From NCBI GenBank assembly GCA_002887195.1, contig PJAB01000904.1, positions 1 through 19,273 on the forward strand: a stretch of DNA of 19,273 nucleotides, written 5' to 3'. Origin of the DNA: Chrysochromulina parva. Its lineage: Eukaryota > Haptophyta > Prymnesiales > Chrysochromulinaceae. The notes beneath the pieces were generated by a model that was given only the letters and a program-made list of their open reading frames with translations, did not search any database and was not told where the DNA came from. Of this stretch, positions 9,130 through 16,600 are shown in pieces. The translations under genes were made by a program, and so were the position numbers. Every line of letters begins with the position of its first letter. Position 1 is the first letter of the stretch.

Positions 9130-11117
9130 ATGTTGGCTTCCGCCGCTCTCTCCGCTTACTGGCGCGGCCTGTACCTGTGCCTCCTCAAGGGCGCGAGGTA
9201 CCAGAACCTCCGCACGGCTCTCCCCGAGCTCGAGCCAGCAGCTTGCTTGCAAATCTACTGGCTCGCCCTTCACGTGCGCCTCTGGGGCGAGCCGCACTAC
9301 CGGAGCGGCACTTTCGCGAACGACGCGCGCAAGAACCTGCGCAACGTGGCGATCCCCGGCACCGGCATCCCGCTCTCGCTGCTCTTCTACGTCCAGCCCA
9401 TCTGCTTCCTCTTCATGTGGCTCGGCGTGCCGCTCGTCGCGCTCGGGGCCGCCATCGTCGGCTTCGTCTACCGGGGGGCACCGCTCGGCGCCAGCTTCGC
9501 CGAGGCGCTCTTGACGCCCCGCGATTGGTTCTCGTACTGGCGGCTGAACTGCGTGCTGGCGTCGTACCACGCGCGCAAGACCGCCAACCCCGGCTACGCG
9601 CTCGAGGACAAGCTCACCTTCCTCGAGGCGGCCGAACGCGAGGGCGTGCCGGTATCTCCGTGGCTCCGTCACCCCAAGATTGTGGTGAAGCATCGGAACG
9701 AGGAGGGTGGGCTGGGCATGAACACGTACTCGAACGCGGCGGCGGGCGGCGATTGGATCGTGCAAGGCTGGCTCGCGAACGCCGCCCCGATCGCGCGCTT
9801 GCTCCCAAGCAACGCTCCGCTCTCCACGTTCCGATTCATCACGGCCTCCCGTGCATGCATTCGGCCGGTGCGACCACTGATGGCCTCTGAATGCGTACGA
9901 GCAGGCAATCCTCCATCGAGCACCCTCCCTAATTAGGCAAACCTACTCCCTCCACACAGGTGCCAGACGAGCAATGCTCATCCGATGACATTTTGGTTCT
10001 CTCGGCGTGCTTCCGGGCGGGTCGAGCGGGTGCGAGCACGGACCACTCGTGCATCATGTTCGACGTCGACCTACCCACGTGCACGCTCAAGAAAGGCACT
10101 TCGAATGCCCATTGGTACGAGCCCTCTCTGATGGCCTCCCTCATCAGGCTGATTGCACTTCGAGCCCTCTCTGATGGCCTCCCTCATCAGGCTGATTGGT
10201 TCTGATGGTCTCCGACTGACTCGAATGGTCGCTGATTGCCTCCCTCATCAGGTACCAGCTCTGGCGGAAGGCCCTCTCTGATTGCCTCCCTCATCAGGCT
10301 GATAGGTTCTGATGATCTCTGATTGCCCCCCTCATCAGGTACCAGCTCTGGCGGAAGGCCCTCTCTTGCCCGTGGTTCTCCCCCGGGCACACCATCACAC
10401 ATCTCTGATTGCCTCCCTCATCAGGCTGATTGGTTCTGATGATCTCTGATTGCCTCCCTCATCAGGTACCAGCTCTGGCGGAAGGCCCTCTCTTGCCCGT
10501 GGTTCTCCCCCGGGCACACCATCACACATCTCTGATTGCCTCCCTCATCAGGTACCAGCTCTGGCGGAAGGCCCTCTCTTGCCCGTGGTTCTCCCCCGAA
10601 TGATCTCTGATTGCCTCCCTCATCAGGTACCAGCTCTGGCGGAAGGCCCTCTCTTGCCCGTGGTTCTCCCCCGGGCACACCATCACACATCACCCGGACA
10701 CGGACACGCCGATTGCAGGCGAGCCAATCTGATTGCGCTTGATTGCGCCTGATTGCGCTTGATTGTCTCTATCATCAGGCACGGACACGCCGATTGCTGG
10801 CGAGCGCGTGCTCGGGCTTGCCGAGCCAACCTGATTGCGCCTGATTGCGCCTGATTGTGCCTGATTGCGCCTGATTGTCTCCATCATCAGGCGAGCGCGT
10901 GCTCGGGCTTGCCGAGGCCAGCGATCTCGTGACGCGTGCGCACAAGAAGCTGATGCCGGGCGTGCCGCTGTGCGGTTGGGACGTGGCAATGACCGAGCCG
11001 GAGGGCATGCTGCTCCTTGAGGGCAATCTGAGCTGCAACTTCTTCCGCGCGACGTTTGACGAGGCGGCGTACTGTGCGTTCGCCGAGAGTGTCTTGCGCT
11101 TCGTCGAGGGCGCGTGA
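9130..11117 (+). CDS. Sugar-transfer-associated ATP-grasp domain protein (PF14397-like), membrane-anchored
   Basis: Predicted ATP-dependent ligase-fold enzyme; ATP-grasp proteins join a carboxylate to an amine or thiol through an acyl-phosphate, but the substrate here is unknown. Exons 9130-9867, 9960-10114, 10627-10718 and 10891-11117 give 403 residues. A hydrophobic stretch at about 81-113 (SLLFYVQPICFLFMWLGVPL) suggests membrane association. The ATP-grasp signals follow in order: DKLTFLEAAEREGVPV (about 160), PKIVVKHR with the nucleotide lysine (about 187), IVQGWL (210), STFRFITAS (232), SACFRAGRAGASTDHS, THHPDTDTPIAGE, and GWDVAMTEPEGMLLLEGN (357-374) with the expected metal-binding Glu372 and Asn374. 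The last intron is best read as GC-AG (G/GCGAGC). The first intron's donor (9868) is the least certain site. It is the only plus-strand gene with the repeat introns, and there the motifs are reversed accordingly. Confidence 0.86.
10115..10626 (+). repeat. ATP-grasp intron 2: ladder of truncated exon-3 copies, each with its own acceptor motif
   Basis: 512 bases between NAHW and YQLWRKALSC. At least four copies of the exon 3 start (GTACCAGCTCTGGCGGAAGG) begin near 10251, 10339, 10466 and 10553 before the final copy at 10627. Each is preceded by CTGATTGCC(T/C)CCCTCATCAG and is cut at a different point: one after GGCCCTCTC, two after CATCACACATC, one after TTCTCCCCCG. Any of the acceptors could in principle be spliced. 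Only the last copy leads on to the conserved THHPDTDTPIAGE. Confidence 0.9.
10719..10890 (+). repeat. ATP-grasp intron 3, GC-AG, with an internal exon copy
   Basis: Reading G/GCGAGC at 10719 and CATCATCAG at 10890 restores PIAGERVLGLAEAS. The interior carries a diverged copy spanning the exon 3/exon 4 junction (CACGGACACGCCGATTGC then GGCGAGCGCGTGCTC, about 10779-10832), flanked by CTGATTGCGC units. There is no GT donor that keeps the frame at this point. Confidence 0.7.
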
Positions 11118-11351
11118 GCGGGCGCGCGTGTGTTGGGCGTCATGGTGGGCGCTTGAGCGGGGTCTCGTGTGACGGGCCGGACTCGACGAGATGCGACGAG
11201 ATGTGAGAGGCCAGTCGAGTGTGACGCGAGAGAGAGAGAAAAGGAAGTAGGCGAGAGGAGGAGGTATACGTTCCTACGTTGGTGCAGGTCTGCTGGAAGA
11301 GTCCGGTCTGGCATTCGATTTGTTACGGCAATAGCGTAAGGAAGTTTTCGG
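11118..11351. other. Intergenic, tandem plus-strand genes
   Basis: 3' flank of the ATP-grasp gene and 5' flank of the fusion gene. Contains short degenerate direct repeats (GACGAGATGCGACGAGATG, about 11186-11206) and purine-rich AGAGAGAGAGAAAAGGAAG (about 11230). No intron-family motif and no gene. Confidence 0.5.
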
Positions 11352-13133
11352 ATGAGGTCGTTTCAAAGTACAGAACAAAGTACAGGATCACTCGATAGCT
11401 CACAAAAAGGGCTCATCACGACGCTTTTCTGTACTTTGTTCTGTACGTCTCCGACGCGCTGGGAGTGCGACGGAGCACACGGCTTGAAAATGGTCGCGCG
11501 CGCTCTCGTTTGGTCGAGCGTGAGAGCTTCAAACTCCTCGAACTCCTCACGGCCTCAGAGCTTGAGTGAACGGTCGATCGCTTTCATGTTCCAGCCTGCC
11601 GTTCGTACCGTCATGGAGGGTTTGCAAGCCAGTGGATTTGAGACGATCCAAGGCAGCGGACTGGGAGAACTGCGTGAAAGCGGCTATCGACGCCTGATCG
11701 AAGGTCTGGGAGCCGGAGACGTTTTCGTGTGGGTCGGCACAGCGAACATGGAACCGATAAACTTTCGAAGAGTCGAAAGTATGCTTCGAAGCCTCACGAT
11801 ACGGAACGTCCTCACCGTCTTCTATTCGACAGAAGCTTTCCAACATCACTCGTGCGATCGGAAGCGGTTGGTTCCCGTGCGGGAGATTTGGGAGTACACT
11901 GCGGTGAACGTGGTGTGCTGTCCGGATGATCCATCTGGGATACGAGTGCGCTACGTGCCACCGGGATATTCCGTGCGCGCAGCAGGTCGGCCGCTGGCGG
12001 CAAGTGAAGTCACATCCCCAGCGCTACGGACTCTCGCCTTTCTTGGGTCTGTGAGTCGTGTCTACGACATGCGCATGAGCTGCGCGAAGCATATCGTGCG
12101 TGGTCTCGTGGAAAGACTTGGGACCCGAGCGTCAGGATCACCACCCCTCCCCTCAAGGTGCATCGACAGCCTTTGCAACCCTCGTTGGTGCGGCGTGGCC
12201 CATGCCTCTTGCCCGTTCCGATCCATCAAATCCGCGGATTCAGATGAGACCTGGAGCGCGACGATGGCGAGGCATTCCACGTATCTCAACCTCCATAAGG
12301 CGTGCGGCTGGGCAGCGTCTGTTGGACATGAGCATGAACCCTCTGAAGGACCCACGGCGGGGTGCGAGAGTTTTCGGCTTTCAGAACTGCTTGCATCGGG
12401 TGCGAACGTCTTTTCGGAGCACTGCTATCCAGCAGACGAGAAGGAGTATGAGGGCCTCGTGCAGTTCCTGCCAATCGAGGCCATTGCGCCTGCGGTGTTT
12501 GCCGCGTGGCAGCAGGACCCCGCGGCCGAGCGAGCGCGCGCCATAGAGCGAAGAAGGCTCTTTGCAAAGCGATTTGATCCCGCCGCCATCTTCGAACGAG
12601 CCGGTCTTGCGAATGCTCTTGCCTCCCATCGGCAGCTGCAGCTGGCATGGAATCTTCCCGATATCCACAATCTTTACATGAACCGAACCGAACGGCCACG
12701 GCCAGCTCACGAGCGCGTCCCCGCATTCTGCTGCTTCAATGATTCCGAGTGCCGCACCAAGAAAGAGGCGGCGGGCAGAAAGGTCCAGGTCGTGCTCAGC
12801 CAGACGATCAAGGGCATCGGCAACAAGGGCGAGCTCGTGTTGGTGGCAGCGGCGTATGCGGAGAACGTCGTCGTTCGGGGCGGGCTGGGCGTGATCGCCT
12901 CACCCGAGATCTTGGCCGACCAGGAACGGTTCAAAAGTACAGCGCTGCGGAGTGCTGGCGCGAGGCCGAGGATGGTTTGCGTCAATACGAAGAGCGCCGA
13001 GTGGTGCACGGAACGAATCGGACACTGTCGTGAGGAATTCATCGCGGCTCGCTGCCGAGCCACGTGCAATAACTGCAGTGCTGCCGCTGGAACCTCTCGG
13101 CATCGATTTACTGCGGCGCTGTACCCTAGTTGA
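11352..13133 (+). CDS. Intronless fusion: glycosyltransferase-like + ribosomal L9 N-domain-like + ShKT-like
   Basis: A single 593-residue open frame. The central part (about 90-400) has the layout of GT-B-type glycosyltransferases: IWEYTAVN, RVRYVPPGYS (about 197-206), LAFLGSVSR, STYLNLHKAC (about 306) and ESFRLSELLASGANVFSEHCYPADEKEYEG split as family motifs (about 338-367), which resembles the nucleotide-sugar-binding half. Residues about 477-529 (KVQVVLSQTIKGIGNKGELV, then AAAYAENVVVRGGLGV) match the bL9 N-terminal domain pattern of KGxGxKGxxxxVxxxYxxNxxxxxGxA. Residues 543-575 carry six cysteines spaced C-x8-C-x6-C-x8-C-x3-C-x2-C, the ShKT pattern. Start is uncertain: 11352 or the in-frame ATG at 11490, because the first 46 codons include an inverted repeat and resemble no domain. 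No signal peptide is clear. Unlike all its neighbours it has no repeat introns. Confidence 0.82.
   Translation: MRSFQSTEQSTGSLDSSQKGLITTLFCTLFCTSPTRWECDGAHGLKMVARALVWSSVRASNSSNSSRPQSLSERSIAFMFQPAVRTVMEGLQASGFETIQGSGLGELRESGYRRLIEGLGAGDVFVWVGTANMEPINFRRVESMLRSLTIRNVLTVFYSTEAFQHHSCDRKRLVPVREIWEYTAVNVVCCPDDPSGIRVRYVPPGYSVRAAGRPLAASEVTSPALRTLAFLGSVSRVYDMRMSCAKHIVRGLVERLGTRASGSPPLPSRCIDSLCNPRWCGVAHASCPFRSIKSADSDETWSATMARHSTYLNLHKACGWAASVGHEHEPSEGPTAGCESFRLSELLASGANVFSEHCYPADEKEYEGLVQFLPIEAIAPAVFAAWQQDPAAERARAIERRRLFAKRFDPAAIFERAGLANALASHRQLQLAWNLPDIHNLYMNRTERPRPAHERVPAFCCFNDSECRTKKEAAGRKVQVVLSQTIKGIGNKGELVLVAAAYAENVVVRGGLGVIASPEILADQERFKSTALRSAGARPRMVCVNTKSAEWCTERIGHCREEFIAARCRATCNNCSAAAGTSRHRFTAALYPS
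11368..11446. repeat. 18-bp perfect inverted repeat with 43-base spacer
   Basis: GTACAGAACAAAGTACAG at 11368-11385 and its exact reverse complement at 11429-11446. The left arm also contains AAAGTACAG twice. It falls between the two candidate starts of the fusion gene, so it may be 5' UTR/regulatory rather than coding. Confidence 0.85.
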
Positions 13134-13600
13134 AAGGCGTTGTTGTAGATTAGAGAGACAGGGTCAGGGAAATGTAGACTGAACTTCCGTTCGCATTCGA
13201 TGGGAATATTCGTGCGTATCCTAGGGATGATCCCCAATCTTTCGATTTTCGTGTGTATTTGGGAGGCTGCTTTGTATCGTACAACATCACTTGACACAAA
13301 TCACAATCCGTGTGCCAAAGCCTCAACCGAACGGAACGGGACGACGCGAAGCCGAGTAGTGTACGACCGTGGGCCGCCTCCGGCTCCGCCTGTCTTTACG
13401 TTTCCAGCCTTCACCCTGATCGTCGACCAGAGCCCGTCCTGCCCCGCCCAAAGGGCCTTCGCCTAGGCCTGTGAGTGCATGCTAATTGCCTTCCTCATCA
13501 GCCAAAGGGGCGTCGCGTCTAAAGGTCTGAGCGCCGTTCGCCGCGAGGACGCACGCAATTTCACGCACACCATCACGAGCGTGCCGTCACGAGCGTGCGA
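13134..13600. other. Convergent intergenic region
   Basis: Between the fusion gene stop (13133, plus) and the FadH stop (13601, minus). No gene seen. It is AT-richer at 13134-13300 than the surroundings. It contains one lone intron-like element (13471-13501) in plus orientation, flanked by imperfect copies of a GCC(C)AAAGGGGC sequence. Two short near-identical GTCACGAGCGTGC units occur at about 13570-13600. Confidence 0.6.
13471..13501 (+). other. Minimal 31-base intron-like unit in the fusion gene's 3' flank
   Basis: In 31 bases it has donor GTGAGT, the GCATGC core, a consensus branch site GCTAAT, pyrimidine tract CCTTCC and acceptor CATCAG. It is the shortest complete form of the repeat that builds introns across the window. 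Its orientation matches the upstream plus-strand gene rather than FadH, so it could be a 3' UTR intron. Confidence 0.7.
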
Positions 13601-16600
13601 TCACGCGCTCTTGCTCGCAAACTTTTGGAAGAGCCATCCGGCCATACCAAGGGGCGCGATGAAATCTCCCACCTGATGAGGGATGCAATCAGCATGCAAT
13701 CAGCATGCAACCAGCAGGCCATACCGAGGGGCGCGATGAAATCTCCCACCTTCTCCGGAGATGCAGATTCGATCTCGGCCGCGAGGCGCGTCGCCTGATC
13801 GATGGCGCGCTTGGCGTCGAGCTCGGCCGCGAGGTGCGCGCCCCCAATTTTGAAGGTGGGGATCCCCATCGCGAGTAACGGCTTCTCGAGGGACGTATCG
13901 GAGAGCTGGCCGGCACACACGACGACGGTGTCCACTTTGAGCACGGTCGGCTTGCCATCCTTGCCTGACCAGCATGCAATCAGCATGCTCAGCATGCACT
14001 CAGCATGCACTCAGCATGCACTCAGCATGCACTCAGCATGCACTCAGCATGCACTCAGCATTCGAGTGCTGGTTGGCTTGACCTTTCATATGCAAGCCCT
14101 CATCATCCACCTTTTCATAGCTCACGCCGCCGATCATGTTCACACCTTCCTTTTTGAGCGATTCACGGTGGATCCAGCCTGTCGTCTTGCCCAAGCCGCC
14201 GCCGTGCTTGCCTTTCTTTCGCTGCAACAGGAACAGCTGCCGCGACGGCGCGGGCGCCGTCGCGGGCGCCGCGCCTGTAGCCGCACCTCCAGCGGCGCCC
14301 GCAGCGGCGCCCGTATCCGCGCCGGCGGCGTTGAGCAAGCCGCCTCGCATGCTGTTGGTTGGGTCGATGCCCCAGCTGTCCAAGAAGGCGGCCGTCGTGA
14401 TCGCGGTGCGAGGCGAGAGGTGATCGGCTCCACCGAGGAGTGAGCTCACGGCCGGCAGCTGCGCAGGGGCCTTTGGGGGGGGGAGCCTATCGGCACCTGT
14501 GGGGAAGGGAGGGGCGCCGTGGTGAGCACTTGCATGCTGGGCGGGGCCTTTGGGGGGGAGCCTATCGGCACCATGGGCGAGGCATTCTGCCACGTCGCAA
14601 TCAGAGGCAATCAGAGGCAATCAGTGGCAATCAGCATGCAATCACCATGGGCGAGGAATTCTGCCACGTCGAAGCCGATACCGCCAGCTCCGATGATGGC
14701 GACGCGCTCGCCCACCTGATGAGGGAGGCAATCAACGAAGATGAGGGAGGCCATCAACGAAGATGAGGGAGGCAATCAACGAAGACTTCGCGGATGTCGC
14801 GCGTGCTCACCTGATGAGTGAGGCAATCAGTCGCAATCAGCATGCACTGAGCCGCAGTTACCGGCTTGGTTCGCTGGAGCACCTCCACGTACGAGAGGAC
14901 CGACGGGTGGTCGTCGCCGGGGATGTTGAGTTTGCGAGGGGTCACCCCCGTGGCGAGCACCACACGCTGCGCCCCCGAGGCCTGCAGCTGCTCGGCGCTC
15001 ACCTGATGAGGGAGGCAATCAACGAAGATGAGGGAGGCAATCAACGAAGATGAGGGAGGCAATCAACGAAGATGAGGGAGGCAATCAACGAAGATGAGGG
15101 AGGCAATCAACGAGACATGCAGCTGCTCGGCGCTCCCTTGCATGCAAATGGGCAGGGCATCAGATCGCATCCGACGTGCAAACGGCCGCCCATCGGATGC
15201 CATCAGCAGGCAATCAGCACGCACGCGTGTCCCCAGCCGCAGGTCTGATGAGGAAGGCAATCAGAATGCAATCAGATGCAATCAGCACGCACGCGTGTCC
15301 CCAGCCGCAGATCGACGCCGGTGGCCTTGATTTCGTGCGCGAAGTATCGCAGCGTCTCGTAAAACTCCTCCTGCGCGCAATCAGTCGTCATCAGGCGTCA
15401 TCAGACTTCATTAGCGGTCGTACGAGATCATCCGAGATCGTCAGCAGCTGATGACGCTTCACATCAGTCGTTACCATCAGAGGCACTCCACACTGATGAC
15501 GCTTCACATCAGTGGTTACCACCAGAGGCACTCCACACACCTTGCCCGGCACCATCTTCGCTAGATTGAACTGCCCCCCATCATCAGTCGCAATCAGTCG
15601 CAATCAGCCGACGTACCTTGCCCGGCACCATCTTCGCTAGATTGAACTGCCCCCCGATCTTATCCGACGCCTCATACAACGTGACCCGATGGCCGCGCTT
15701 GGCGGCGGTGGTGGCGAAGGCGAGGCCGGCCGGACCTGTGGGGAAGAGGTGAGGGCGCCGTGGTGAGCACTTGCATGCTTGGCGGCGGTGGTGGCGAAGG
15801 CGAGGCCGGCCGGACCTGCACCGACGGCGGCAACGTCATCAGGCGTCATCAGGCGTCATCAGGCGTCATCAGGCGTCATCAGGCGTCATCAGGCGTCATC
15901 AGGCGTCATCAGGCGTCATCAGGCGTCATCAGGCGTCATCAGGCGTCATCAGTCGTCATCAGTCGTCATCGGACCTGCACCGACCACGGCAACGTCGAGC
16001 GGCTGGGCGGTGGGCTTGTCGATGAACAGCTCCGTCTCGTACCTGATGATGATGGACGCAATCAGTGATGATGATCGCACTCAGTGGCACTCGATGAGAA
16101 TCAACAGCTCCGTCTCGTACCTGATGATGGACGCAATCAGTAGCACTCAGATGCTCTCGATGAGCATCAACAGCGCACTCAGCGGCAATCAGTGGCACTC
16201 AGCGGCAATCGGTGATGATGAGCTTCGGTGACAATGAGCGTCGGTGAACAGTGAGTGGCCATCAAGAGCACTCTCACCTTGATGAGGGAGGCCATCAGCG
16301 GTCATCAATGGCACTCACCCGGCGCGCGGATTGACGAGGCACGAGGCGATCTTCATCTGGAAGGTGTGATCCAGACACGCCTGGTTGCATGCAATGCAAG
16401 TGTTGATGCGCTCGGGCGTGCCCGCCTTTGCCTTATTAAGCAAGAAGGGATCCGCGAGGAAGGGGCGCGCCATTGAGACGAGATCGGCATCTCCCTTGGA
16501 CAGAATCTCCTCGGCGATCTCGGGCGTATTGATGCGGTTCGTCGCCACGAGAGGGATCGTCACCCCGTTGGCCTCCTGGCGCAGCTTCCTTGTCACCCAA

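Noticed and set aside
9118..9765. Long minus-strand open frame opposite the ATP-grasp exon 1
   Set aside because: GC-driven shadow frame: composition is Arg/Ala/Gly-rich without family similarity, while the plus frame matches ATP-grasp.
14136..14423. Plus-strand ORF across FadH exon 10
   Set aside because: Shadow of the minus-strand coding exon, which carries LGKTTGWIHR and other FadH motifs.
15760..16231. Plus-strand frames made of HQASSGVIRR or SACNQHAISM peptides
   Set aside because: Translations of intron arrays with periods that stay open by chance; they have no start context or flanking domains.
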